Below are positions 9,345-17,804 of a stretch of DNA of 64,000 bases, one piece after another. Within the stretch, counting starts at the first letter, position 1. The number at the start of each line of letters is the position of its first letter. The notes beneath the pieces were generated by a model that did no database searches, was not told where the DNA came from, and saw only the letters and a list, made by a program, of their open reading frames with translations. The translations under genes and the position numbers were made by a program. Source of the stretch: Burkholderia ubonensis (GTDB lineage Bacteria; Pseudomonadota; Gammaproteobacteria; Burkholderiales; Burkholderiaceae); NCBI RefSeq assembly GCF_001718695.1, contig NZ_CP013422.1:744001-808000 (forward strand). Reading direction: 5' to 3'.

Positions 9345-11735
9345 ATGACCATTCGTCATCGCATCACGTTGCTTGTCGTCCTGACCTTTCTCGCGTTGTC
9401 GGCGATCGGCGCCTATGCCGTCTACCAGACGCGCAAGAGCGCGTCCGAGGTCCGGCAGGTGACGCAGGGCATCGTGCCGAGCGCGCTCGCGTCGGCGGAC
9501 GTCGTGTCCGACGTGAAGAACATTCAGATCGCGACGATGACGCTGATCTACGCGCCGGACGCCAACACCGCCGCGCAGGCGCGCGACGAGCTGAAGGTGA
9601 AGGAGGCGGCGCTGCGCGCGGCGCTCGACGTGCAGGCGAAGTCGGCCGCGAGCCATGCGCAGGAAGGTCTCGTCGCGCAGGCGAAGGACAGCGCCGCCAA
9701 CTATTTCGCGGCGATCGACGACACCGTGAAGATGAAGGCCGACGGCAAGGCCGAGATGGCGCAGGCCTACCTGTTCGCGAACGTCGCGCAATATCGCGAC
9801 GAGCTCGAAGGCATCGTCGAGACGCTGCGCGTCGAGAAGAACCGCCAGAAGGACGACGCGATCAGCGCGCTGAACGGGATGCTGGCGACGACGGCCACCG
9901 CGATCGCCGGCGTGGCCGGCACGGTGATCGTGCTGCTGACCGCGCTCGGCTTCGTGCTGTACCGCCAGATCACGCGCCCGCTCAGCCGGATGCAGACGAT
10001 GATGAGCGAGATCGCGACGAGCCAGGATTTCACGCGCCGCGTGCCGGTTGGCCGGATGGACGAGATCGGCCACTCGATCGTCGCGTTCAACGGGATGATC
10101 GAGAAGATCCAGGAGAATTCCGCGCAGCTCAAGCAGAAGACCGCCGACATCCAGGCGATGCTGCAGAACATGCAGCAGGGCATCCTGACCGTCGTCGACG
10201 GCGGCGTCGTGCATGCCGAATACTCGGCGTACCTCGAGACGATCTTCGAAACGCAGGAGATCGCGGGCCGCGACCTGATGGCGCTCGTGTTCGACGATTC
10301 GAACCTCGGCCCGGACGCGCGCTCGCAGGTCGAGGCGGCCGTGCATGCGTGCCTCGGCGAGGACAGCATGAACTTCGAATTCAACGAGCACCTGCTCGTC
10401 AACGAGGTCGCGAAGCGCATGCCGGACGGCCGCGACAAGTGGCTCGACCTGAGCTGGTCGGCGATCACCGACGAGACCGATACGATCGCGCGCCTGATGC
10501 TGTGCGTGCGCGACGTGACCGAGCTGCGCGAGCTGACCGCGCAGGCCGGCGAGCAGCAGCGCCGCCTGGAGATGATCGGCGAGATCCTGTCGATCAGCCA
10601 GGACAAGTTCCACCAGTTCGTGAACAGCGCGAAGGGCTTCCTCAGCGAGAACGAACGGATGATCCGCCAGCACGAGCGCGCGGATCACTCGATCGTCGCG
10701 GCGCTGTTCCGCAACATGCACACGATCAAGGGCAACGCGCGCACGTACAGCCTGCAGCACCTGACGAACATCGTCCACGAGGCGGAGCAGGCCTACGACA
10801 CGCTGCGCCGCGCGGACGCGGGCCCCGAGTGGAACCGCGATGCGCTGATGGACGATCTCGCGCGCGTGCGCGATGCGGTCGAGCACTATGCGACGATCAA
10901 CGAAGTCACGCTTGGCCGCAGCGGCGAGCCGGCGCAGCGTGCGAGCGAGGACTACCTGATGGTCGAGCGCGCGCACATCAGCGAGAGCCTGCGCGTGCTC
11001 GACGGCGTCGATCCCGCGAACGCCGCCGACTGGCGTGCCGCGCGCGATGCGGTGCGCCGCATGTTGAGCCTGCTCGGCACCGAGAGCGTCGGCGATGCGC
11101 TCGGCGGCGTGCTGGAATCCCTGCCGTCGCTGGCGGCGGAGCTCGGCAAGGCGTCGCCCGTCGTGCGGATCGACAGTCACGGCTATCGCGTGCGCAGCGA
11201 GATCGGCGGCACGCTGAAGAACGTGTTCATGCACCTGCTGCGCAACGCGATCGACCACGGCATCGAGTCGCCTGACGAGCGTCGCGCTGCGGGCAAGCCG
11301 GCCGCCGGCACGATCGACATCGCGGTTGCCGCCGACGGCGACGCGCTGCGCTTCGTGCTGCGCGACGACGGCCGCGGCCTCGCGCTCGACCGGATTCGCG
11401 GCATCGCGCGCGAGCGCGGCTGGATCGACGCCGGCAACGAAGCGGCGATGACCGATGAAGCGGTGGCCGAGCTGATTTTCCGGCCGGGCTTCTCGACGGC
11501 GCGCGAGGTGACCGAGGTGTCGGGGCGTGGCGTCGGCATGGACGCGGTGCGCAGCTTCCTGAAGCGCGAGGGCGGCGATATCGCGCTGCGCTTCGCCGAC
11601 GATCGCGCCGGCGCGTCGTATCGCGCGTTCCGCACGATCGTGTCGCTGCCGGCGCGTTTCGCGGCCGAGGGCGACGGCCGGGACGTCGAGGCGCACGCGC
11701 GCGCCGGCATCGCGAACGTCGACGCAGCGGAGTGA
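9345..11735 (+). CDS. Membrane-bound CheA-like histidine kinase (4HB sensor, HAMP, PAS-like, Hpt, HATPase)
   Basis: A 796-residue sensor kinase. Membrane helix 1 is at residues 7-28, a four-helix-bundle periplasmic sensor at 30-178, membrane helix 2 at 181-206, HAMP at 207-260 and a PAS-like region at 270-395. An Hpt domain follows with its phosphorylatable histidine at 459 (NMHTIKGNAR), then a CheA-type ATPase at about 630-775 (LLRNAIDHGIE, DDGRGLAL, GRGVGMDAV). It lacks the CheA P5/CheW-like coupling domain and the P2 domain. The protein therefore looks like a chemoreceptor and a kinase joined in one chain, able to sense without separate MCP and CheW partners. It is the first of six tightly packed genes, and its stop overlaps the next start (GTGA). 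Confidence 0.88.
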   Translation: MTIRHRITLLVVLTFLALSAIGAYAVYQTRKSASEVRQVTQGIVPSALASADVVSDVKNIQIATMTLIYAPDANTAAQARDELKVKEAALRAALDVQAKSAASHAQEGLVAQAKDSAANYFAAIDDTVKMKADGKAEMAQAYLFANVAQYRDELEGIVETLRVEKNRQKDDAISALNGMLATTATAIAGVAGTVIVLLTALGFVLYRQITRPLSRMQTMMSEIATSQDFTRRVPVGRMDEIGHSIVAFNGMIEKIQENSAQLKQKTADIQAMLQNMQQGILTVVDGGVVHAEYSAYLETIFETQEIAGRDLMALVFDDSNLGPDARSQVEAAVHACLGEDSMNFEFNEHLLVNEVAKRMPDGRDKWLDLSWSAITDETDTIARLMLCVRDVTELRELTAQAGEQQRRLEMIGEILSISQDKFHQFVNSAKGFLSENERMIRQHERADHSIVAALFRNMHTIKGNARTYSLQHLTNIVHEAEQAYDTLRRADAGPEWNRDALMDDLARVRDAVEHYATINEVTLGRSGEPAQRASEDYLMVERAHISESLRVLDGVDPANAADWRAARDAVRRMLSLLGTESVGDALGGVLESLPSLAAELGKASPVVRIDSHGYRVRSEIGGTLKNVFMHLLRNAIDHGIESPDERRAAGKPAAGTIDIAVAADGDALRFVLRDDGRGLALDRIRGIARERGWIDAGNEAAMTDEAVAELIFRPGFSTAREVTEVSGRGVGMDAVRSFLKREGGDIALRFADDRAGASYRAFRTIVSLPARFAAEGDGRDVEAHARAGIANVDAAE

Positions 11736-12478
11736 ACGTGCAGGCGTGGATGATTCCGGTCGGCGCCGCTCTGAGCGGCGGCGTGGCGGCCGCGTTGATC
11801 GCCTTCATCGTCGCGCGGGTGTTGCGCGCGCGTTCCGCAGCCGCGATCGCGAGCGAAACGCACGCATTGCGCGACGCGCTGAACGCCGCCGACGCGCGTG
11901 CCGACGCGGCCGTCGCCGCGCATGCGCAGGCGGCGCAGGCCTGGACGCAGCGGGAAGCGGAGCTCGAACAGGCGCTGGCGCGCGAGACGGCCGGCGCCGA
12001 CGAGCGGCGCGACGCGCTGCAGGCGCTCGCGGCCGAGCGCGCGGCGCTGTCGCAGCACGCGGCGAAGATCGCGCACGAGGCCGCGCGCCTGCGCGGGCTC
12101 GCCGGCACGTTCGAGCGCTGGCACGAGCAGATGATCTCGCTGACCGCGCAGAACCAGGACATGCGCGCGAAGAACCTGGAGCTGTCCGCGATCGTCGCGC
12201 ACGTGTCGATCGTGTCGCTGAACGCGTCGATCGAGGCGGCGCGCGCCGGCACGGCCGGCCGCGGGTTCTCGATCGTCGCGAGCGAGGTGCGCGGGCTCGC
12301 CGCGCGTTCGCAGGAGCTGTCGAACAGCTATCGCGACAGCCTGAACCGCAACGACCTCGTGACCGCGGCGACGTTCCAGGACATCCAGGCGGGCGGCAAG
12401 ATGATCACCGCCGCGCTCGCGAGCGTCGAGACGCTGGCCGGGCAACTGAATGCGCGGCTGGAAGGAGCGGCGGCGTGA
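11732..12478 (+). CDS. Membrane-anchored MCP-signalling-hairpin protein
   Basis: A 248-residue protein starting at a GTG that overlaps the kinase stop. One membrane helix lies at residues 7-27, followed by an Ala/Glu-rich coiled coil. A chemoreceptor-type hairpin follows around residues 145-200, with the conserved SLNASIEAARAG and GRGFSIVASEVRGLA. There is no periplasmic ligand domain and no HAMP domain, and the methylation helices look short. It may be a scaffold or input partner for the kinase, which itself has the sensor domain. A nearby in-frame GTG at 11738 is an alternative start. The stop overlaps the following GTG start. Confidence 0.8.
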   Translation: MNVQAWMIPVGAALSGGVAAALIAFIVARVLRARSAAAIASETHALRDALNAADARADAAVAAHAQAAQAWTQREAELEQALARETAGADERRDALQALAAERAALSQHAAKIAHEAARLRGLAGTFERWHEQMISLTAQNQDMRAKNLELSAIVAHVSIVSLNASIEAARAGTAGRGFSIVASEVRGLAARSQELSNSYRDSLNRNDLVTAATFQDIQAGGKMITAALASVETLAGQLNARLEGAAA

Positions 12479-13035
12479 TCGGCGCGCAGGCGAAGGCGAG
12501 CTTCGAACGGATTTTCTTCGACGCGGCGCGCACGCGGCTCGCGACCGGCGGCGGCGCGTGCGACATCGCGCCGGCGGCGGACGAGCCGCCGCGCGAGCGC
12601 CGGTCGTGCTCGAAGCCGGCCGCGCAGGTCGCGGTGCTGACGATCTCGGCGCTGCATTTCCGCCTGCTGCTCGCGCTGCGCTTCAGCGACGATGACGCGA
12701 CGCGGCGCTATTACACGGGCGCCGTGCAAGCGGACGCGCAACCGTCGCTGCAGGAGGCGTTCATGGAAGTCGCGAACCTCTGCTGCGGCGCGATGAACCA
12801 GGCGTTGACCGTCCATTTCCCGGATCTCGGCATGTCGACGCCTTACCTGCTGAGCGACGCGAGCATCGAGTATTTCACCGCGCTGGCGCCCGGCCATGTC
12901 GCCGCGTTCGACGTGACGCTCGGCGACGGCGTGCGGGTTCGCGCGACGCTGTGCATCTGCGCGAACGCGCCGGTCGATTTCCATGCGCCGGCGACGGCGG
13001 CGGTGGATGCCGGCGGCGAGCTCGAACTGTTTTGA
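12475..13035 (+). CDS. CheX-like chemotaxis phosphatase domain protein (first copy)
   Basis: A 186-residue protein starting at GTG 12475, which overlaps the previous stop and is preceded by GAAGGAG. The segment FMEVANLCCGAMNQ near residue 100 matches the E-x2-N catalytic signature of CheC/CheX phosphatases, and a proline follows about 20 residues later (STPYLL). The predicted role is removing phosphate from a receiver protein of this operon, probably the CheY at 14083-14448. The protein ends GELELF, exactly like the second CheX-like protein at 13437-14039. There is no signal peptide or membrane helix. The family call rests on a short motif and operon context. Confidence 0.7.
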   Translation: MIGAQAKASFERIFFDAARTRLATGGGACDIAPAADEPPRERRSCSKPAAQVAVLTISALHFRLLLALRFSDDDATRRYYTGAVQADAQPSLQEAFMEVANLCCGAMNQALTVHFPDLGMSTPYLLSDASIEYFTALAPGHVAAFDVTLGDGVRVRATLCICANAPVDFHAPATAAVDAGGELELF

Positions 13036-13074
13036 CCGGATCGTTCCGGAACCCGAACCCAAGGAACCCGCGCC

Positions 13075-13440
13075 ATGACCGAAGGCAAACCCGTCAGCAA
13101 GGTGCTCGTGCTCGACGACAGCCGCACGCACGCCGACGCGATCAAGCGCTTCTGCGACGACCACAACCTGATCGGCCTCACGGTGCGCCGCAACCGGCTG
13201 CTGAAGGTGCTGCGCTCGAACATCGATCTCGGCGCGATCCTGCTCGCCGAGGATTACGGCGGCTCGTCGGCCGAGAGCGCGATCGTCGCGACGCAGATCG
13301 ACGCGCTGCGCCCCGAGCTGCCGATCATCCTGCGCCGCGACGCGCAGGCGTCGCGCGACGGCCTGCCGGACGCGCTCGCGCGCGTCGCGTGCGCGACCTA
13401 CGTCGCCGACGACATGACGCCGCTGCGGCGGGTGAGGTGA
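13075..13440 (+). CDS. Response-regulator-like pseudo-receiver
   Basis: A 121-residue stand-alone receiver-like protein. The acidic pair is present (VLVLDDS, Asp14-Asp15). At the phosphorylation position, after the third strand (AILLAED), alignment with the downstream CheY places Glu59 where the aspartate should be. The conserved Thr/Ser after strand 4 and the Lys after strand 5 are also missing (IILRRDA and TYVADD). It therefore probably cannot be phosphorylated normally and may act as a fixed-state binding partner. A clear start with CAAGGAACC upstream. Its stop overlaps the next GTG start. Confidence 0.72.
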   Translation: MTEGKPVSKVLVLDDSRTHADAIKRFCDDHNLIGLTVRRNRLLKVLRSNIDLGAILLAEDYGGSSAESAIVATQIDALRPELPIILRRDAQASRDGLPDALARVACATYVADDMTPLRRVR

Positions 13441-14039
13441 TCGACGAATACATCTTCAGCATCGACTATCCGAACGCGCTCGTGCGCGGCATCTCGGAGA
13501 TCACCGAGGCGCGGCTCGACAGCATGTTCACCGGCATGACGATCAGCCGCGACACGCCGTGCATCGTGCGCGACCGGATCATCTTCGGCGAGGTGTTCAG
13601 CCTGATCGCCCTCGAAAGCGCGTGGTGCCGCGGCTACATGCTGCTGCAGACGAGCGAGCAGCCGCTGCTCGACATGCTCGGCGGCGCGCGCGCCGACGGA
13701 CGCACGCCGGACTTTCGCGACGTGAACGGCGCGCTCGGCGAGCTCACCAATCTCGTGTGGGGCGCGTTCAAGGACCGCTACCTCGGCGACGCGGAAGCGC
13801 TCGCGCGCCATCCGGTGCAGGTGCCGCTGATCGTCAATCACAAGCAGAAGTTCATCTCGTTCGGCGGCGATTGTCCGCAGCTCTGCTTCAAGTACCGGAT
13901 GACCGATCCGGCGTCGGGGCAGGCGGTCTGCATCGACCAGCGCTTCGTGTTCAGCCTGAGCTGGTCGCCGGAGGATTTCCGCGAAGTGGTGCAGGACGTC
14001 GGGCCGATGGTCGAATCGGGCGAACTCGAGTTGTTTTGA
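13437..14039 (+). CDS. CheX-like chemotaxis phosphatase domain protein (second copy)
   Basis: A 200-residue protein starting at GTG 13437 inside the GTGA overlap with the pseudo-receiver. The segment GALGELTNLVWGAFKDRY near residue 100 is a CheX/CheC signature (E-x2-N intact; the preceding Asp/Ser position is Gly). It is expected to bind and dephosphorylate a receiver. Like the first CheX-like protein it ends GELELF, although the two proteins are otherwise only distantly similar. Two phosphatase-like proteins for one CheY is unusual. One may pair with the pseudo-receiver rather than with CheY. Confidence 0.75.
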   Translation: MIDEYIFSIDYPNALVRGISEITEARLDSMFTGMTISRDTPCIVRDRIIFGEVFSLIALESAWCRGYMLLQTSEQPLLDMLGGARADGRTPDFRDVNGALGELTNLVWGAFKDRYLGDAEALARHPVQVPLIVNHKQKFISFGGDCPQLCFKYRMTDPASGQAVCIDQRFVFSLSWSPEDFREVVQDVGPMVESGELELF

Positions 14040-14082
14040 AGTTTTCAGGCAAGTTCAGCAAGAAAAAAAAGGGGAATGACGC

Positions 14083-14448
14083 ATGGCAAAGATTCTGGTG
14101 GTTGACGATTCGGGCACGGTGCGCGACGAAGTCGCGGGCTTCCTGCGCAATCACGGGCTGGACGTCGCGACGGCGGTCGACGGCAAGGACGGGCTCGCGA
14201 AGCTGAAGGCGACGCCCGGCATCCGGCTCGTGATCAGCGACGTCAACATGCCGAACATGGACGGCCTGACGATGGTCGAGAAGATTCGCGGCGAGCTCGG
14301 CAACGCGGCGGTCAACGTCGTGATGCTGACGACCGAAAGCAGCCCGGCGATGAAGGAGCGCGGCAAGGCGGCCGGCGTGAAGGGCTGGATCGTGAAGCCG
14401 TTCAAGGGCGATGCGGTGGTCGAGGCGTTGAAGAAACTCGCGGGCTGA
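14083..14448 (+). CDS. CheY-like response regulator
   Basis: A 121-residue single-domain receiver with all key residues: acidic pair in VVDDSG (Asp8-Asp9), phospho-acceptor Asp53 in VISDVNMPNMDG, Thr in VMLTTESS and Lys in WIVKPFKGD. There is no output domain. It is the only intact receiver in the operon, so it is the likely phosphate acceptor from His459 of the kinase. A purine-rich AAAAAAAAGGGG stretch acts as ribosome site. Its target is unknown; no flagellar or pilus genes are nearby. Confidence 0.92.
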   Translation: MAKILVVDDSGTVRDEVAGFLRNHGLDVATAVDGKDGLAKLKATPGIRLVISDVNMPNMDGLTMVEKIRGELGNAAVNVVMLTTESSPAMKERGKAAGVKGWIVKPFKGDAVVEALKKLAG

Positions 14449-14522
14449 CCGCGCGGCGTGGGCTTCCCCGTTGGACTATATTGATGCGTGATCGCATCGA
14501 CATCATTTCAACCGGGGACGTC

Positions 14523-15317
14523 ATGGATACGAATTGCGCTTCGGCAGCACCCATCCTGTTGCACGACGTGCGTGACGGCGTAGTCACGCTGCGCCTGAAC
14601 CGTCCGCAGCAATTCAACGCATTGTCCGAAGCGATGCTCGCGAGCCTGCACGACGCATTCGAATCGCTCGCGGCCGATCCGCACGTGCGCTGCGTGATCC
14701 TCGCCGCCGAAGGCAAGGCGTTCTGCGCGGGCCACGACCTGCGCGAGATGCGCGGCAAGCCCGACCTCGACTACTACCGTGCGCTGTTCGCGCAGTGCAG
14801 CCGCGTGATGCTCGCGATGCGCGCGTTGCCGGTGCCGGTGATCGCGCGCGTGCACGGCATCGCGACGGCCGCGGGCTGCCAGCTCGTCGCCGCGTGCGAT
14901 CTCGCGATCGCGGCCGATACCGCGCGCTTCGCGGTGTCCGGCATCAACGTCGGCCTGTTCTGCTCGACCCCGGCCGTCGCGCTGAGCCGCAGCGTCGCGG
15001 CGAAGCGCGCGTTCGACATGCTCGTCACCGGGCGTTTCGTCGACGCGGCGACGGCCGCCGCATGGGGCCTCGTCAACGAAGCGGTGCCGGAAGACGCGCT
15101 CGACGCCGCCGTCGCGCGCAAGGTCGCGGAGATCGTCGCGAAAAGCCCGGCCGCCGTGCGCTACGGCAAGGCGATGTTCTACCGGCAGCGCGAGATGCCG
15201 CTCGACGACGCCTACGCGTATGCGGGCGACGTGATGGCGCGCAACATGATGGAAGAAGACGCGGGCGAGGGCATCGACGCGTTCCTGGAGAAGCGGCCGC
15301 CGCGCTGGCGGACCTGA
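14523..15317 (+). CDS. ECHDC3-like crotonase-family protein
   Basis: A 264-residue member of the enoyl-CoA hydratase/isomerase superfamily. The oxyanion hole segments (FCAGHDLREMRG near residue 67, HGIATAAGCQLVAACD near 113) are present. The two catalytic glutamates of true hydratases are not: the first is Gln in GCQ, and the second region reads FAVSGINVGLFCSTP. This pattern is that of the ECHDC3 subgroup, whose reaction is not well defined. The ATG at 14523 is preferred because GGGGAC precedes it; an in-frame ATG at 14481 lacks a site. Calling it simply enoyl-CoA hydratase would overstate the evidence. Confidence 0.85.
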   Translation: MDTNCASAAPILLHDVRDGVVTLRLNRPQQFNALSEAMLASLHDAFESLAADPHVRCVILAAEGKAFCAGHDLREMRGKPDLDYYRALFAQCSRVMLAMRALPVPVIARVHGIATAAGCQLVAACDLAIAADTARFAVSGINVGLFCSTPAVALSRSVAAKRAFDMLVTGRFVDAATAAAWGLVNEAVPEDALDAAVARKVAEIVAKSPAAVRYGKAMFYRQREMPLDDAYAYAGDVMARNMMEEDAGEGIDAFLEKRPPRWRT

Positions 15318-15342
15318 CGCGCGGCGACGCCGCGCGCCGGAG

Positions 15343-16476
15343 TTACCGCCCGTAGCTGCCGGTGCGCAGCGGCTCGTCCTGCGTTGCCGACGTGCCTGAC
15401 GTGCCCAGCGGCTCGACCACGACCGGCACGCGCGGCGCGACCGCGCACATCAGCTCGTAGCCGATCGTGCCGCTCGCCTCGGCGACGTCGTCGACCTTCA
15501 CCTGATCGCCCCACAGCTCGACGCGCGAACCGATGCCCGCGTTCGGGCACGGCGTGAGGTCGACGGTGAGCATGTCCATCGACACGCGGCCGACGACGCG
15601 CGTCAGCACGCCGTCCACCGCGATCGGCGTGCCGGTCGGCGCGTGGCGCGGATAGCCGTCCGCATAGCCGCACGCGACGACGCCGATCCGCATCGGCTGG
15701 TCGGCCGTGAAGCGGCGGCCGTAGCCGACGGTTTCCTGCGGCGCGAGCGTCTGCACGCCGATGATCCGGCTCGTCAGCGTCATCGACGCCATCAGCGGCG
15801 TATCGGCGATGTGGCGCGCGGCGCCGGTCGGCGACGCGCCGTACAGGATCGTGCCGGGGCGCACCCAGTCGCGATGCGCGCGCGGATGCCACAGCACGGC
15901 GGCCGAGTTCGACACCGAGCGCTCGCCCGGCATGCCGGCCGTCGCCGCGTCGAACTGGTCGAGCTGCCAGTCGATCTCGCCTTCGTCGGCGTTCGCGAAG
16001 TGCGTCATCAGCGTGATCGCGCCGATCGACGGCGCGCCGGCTGCGCGCTCCCACGCGGCGCGGAACGCGGCGGGCCGGTAGCCGAGCCGGTTCATCCCGG
16101 AATTCATCTTCAGGTGGATGTCGATCGGCCGCTGCGGCTTCGCGGCGATCAGCAGGTCGAGCTGCGCGTCGCAGTGGACCGCGACCGTCAGCCGGTGGCG
16201 GCCGGCCAACTCGACGTCGGCCGGCTCGAAAATCCCTTCGAGCAGCAGCACGGGCTTGTCCCAGCCGAGCGCGCGCACGCGCACCGCCTCGTCGAGGTCG
16301 AGCAGCGCGATGCCGTCCGCTGCCGCGAGCCCCGGATAGATCCGCTCGATGCCGTGGCCGTAGGCGTTGGCCTTGACGACCGCCCACACGCGCGATGGCG
16401 CGACGGTCCGGCGAATGAACTCGAGGTTGTGGCGAACGGCGGCGGGACGGATGTGGGCGACGATGGGGCGGGGCAT
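15343..16476 (-). CDS. Alanine racemase
   Basis: A 377-residue PLP enzyme interconverting L- and D-alanine for peptidoglycan or for D-alanine catabolism. The PLP lysine lies in [11 protein letters not shown] near residue 35. The catalytic tyrosine is in the conserved C-terminal half, and other conserved parts are [11 protein letters not shown] near 130 and MDMLTVDLT near 310. The start at 16476 ([14 protein letters not shown]) agrees with family N-termini; the open frame upstream is not needed. Burkholderia often has two racemases (Alr, DadX), and the sequence alone does not tell me which this is. The gene converges on the ECHDC3-like gene. Confidence 0.9.
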   Translation of the reverse strand: MPRPIVAHIRPAAVRHNLEFIRRTVAPSRVWAVVKANAYGHGIERIYPGLAAADGIALLDLDEAVRVRALGWDKPVLLLEGIFEPADVELAGRHRLTVAVHCDAQLDLLIAAKPQRPIDIHLKMNSGMNRLGYRPAAFRAAWERAAGAPSIGAITLMTHFANADEGEIDWQLDQFDAATAGMPGERSVSNSAAVLWHPRAHRDWVRPGTILYGASPTGAARHIADTPLMASMTLTSRIIGVQTLAPQETVGYGRRFTADQPMRIGVVACGYADGYPRHAPTGTPIAVDGVLTRVVGRVSMDMLTVDLTPCPNAGIGSRVELWGDQVKVDDVAEASGTIGYELMCAVAPRVPVVVEPLGTSGTSATQDEPLRTGSYGR

Positions 16477-16784
16477 GGTCGGTTCGGATCGAAGGTCGTT
16501 CGGCGCGCGCACGACGGTGCAGCGCGGGGTCGGCAGGGTGGCGTGGCGACGTGCCAAGCCAGTTTCGATCGCTATCTTATGTATGTTGGACCAGTTTTAA
16601 TTAACGTATTTAGCGTTGATTTGGTGGAATGTTCGATCTCGCGGGCGGGTCGTCGCGACTTCGCGCAGCCGGCCTTGCCGAGTCCGCCGTCTAGAAAACC
16701 GGTGCGCGAACGGGGTGTCGCGATGCTAAGCTCTGCGAGACCGTGTCATTGATCGATGTAATCATAAACACGGAGGAGGCTTTG

Positions 16785-17156
16785 ATGACGACGTCCCAGC
16801 TGTGCCTGTTCATCGTGGCGGTGCTGCCGTTCCCGCTGACGATTCTCGCGAAGGCGAAGAAGGGCTACGACAACCACGCGCCGCGCGAATACCTCGCGAA
16901 GCTCGAAGGCTGGCGCGCCCGCGCGGCGGCCGCGCACCACAACGGATGGGAGGCGCTCGCGCTGTTCACGGCCGGTCTCGTCATCGCGTGGCAATCCGGT
17001 GCCAACGCGCATCGCGTCGACCAGCTCGCGATCGCGTTCGTCGTGATCCGCGTCGTCTACTCGCTGCTGTACCTGCTGAACTGGGCCGCGCTGCGCTCGC
17101 TCACATGGTTTGCCGGCATGGCCTGCGTCGTCGGGCTGTTCTTCACCGGGCCGTGA
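16785..17156 (+). CDS. MAPEG family membrane protein
   Basis: A 123-residue inner-membrane protein with four predicted helices. The MAPEG signature region is recognisable: a first helix, the conserved basic segment (DNHAPREYLAKLEGWRARAAAAHHNGWEAL), then helices 2 to 4. The bacterial family is related to glutathione-dependent microsomal enzymes, but activity in these small bacterial members is largely unproven. The ATG at 16785 has GGAGGA upstream; an earlier in-frame ATG at 16743 does not. Divergent from the racemase gene. Confidence 0.85.
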   Translation: MTTSQLCLFIVAVLPFPLTILAKAKKGYDNHAPREYLAKLEGWRARAAAAHHNGWEALALFTAGLVIAWQSGANAHRVDQLAIAFVVIRVVYSLLYLLNWAALRSLTWFAGMACVVGLFFTGP

Positions 17157-17687
17157 CGACGATGAGGTAACGAGCCGGCGATGCCCGCGCCGCTGTGTGC
17201 GTGGGCTCGCCTGGCACCACCCGCGCCGCGCGCGTGAGCGTCATGGGATGCGTTGTGGATGCGGGCGCTACGGCCTTCGCGCGCTTGAGCGGCGGCGCGC
17301 CGGCTTCGCTGGGCACGAACGCGGTCGACGGCGACCGGCGCGCGCCGGCCCAGCGTGAGAGGGGATGCTTCGCACCAAGCGTCCGGCCCCGCTGCCCGCG
17401 GCAGCGTCCCTCGCTCGCTCCTTCCGCGGGATGCGCAGTCGTCCACTCCATTCCCGGATCGCCACGGCAACACACGAGTTCGCCGCAACGGCGCTCGCCC
17501 ACATCGCCTCGTCGGCACTTTCGCACTTCCACGCTCCGCAACGGCGCGCCATTGCCACCGACCGACCGGTCGCTCCCGCCCCGCACCCCTGACGCCCCTT
17601 TCCTCAGATCAAACCCGCTTGCCCCGGCTCGGGTTTGTCTCGATACATTTTTCCGTTGCGCGTTTTTTTGTTGTCGTAGTATCGGCG
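17157..17687. other. Intergenic region before the glutamine transporter
   Basis: About 530 bases with no convincing gene on either strand. Several open frames cross it but show only GC-driven amino acid composition. From about 17630 the DNA becomes AT-rich and leads into the promoter listed next. Confidence 0.45.
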
Positions 17688-17717
17688 TTGACAACACATG
17701 TTGCACTAATGTGTAAT
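17688..17717 (+). promoter_or_regulatory. Sigma-70 type promoter for the glnHPQ operon
   Basis: A consensus -35 TTGACA at 17688-17693 and a -10 TGTAAT at 17712-17717 are separated by 18 bases, about 90 bases before the glnH start. The spacer contains CAACA-CA-TGTTG, and CATGTTGC recurs at about 17728, so a regulator may bind over the promoter. I see no clear NtrC-type site. Confidence 0.55.
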
Positions 17718-17804
17718 TCGACATCGCATGTTGCGGTGCGGCTTGCTGTCGTCATTCCCCGGCCAGCCGGCCGGTTACCTCGCTCAACCATGCGAAGAAA
17801 AGTC

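Noticed and set aside
13018..14039. GELELF tails considered as beta-sliding-clamp binding peptides (QLxLF-like)
   Set aside because: The leading Gln is absent and CheX-like proteins have no link to replication. A signalling dock is the better guess.
17157..17790. Open frames between the MAPEG and glnH genes considered as small genes
   Set aside because: Frames on both strands overlap each other with equal length, lack ribosome sites and show Arg/Ser/Pro-rich shadow composition.
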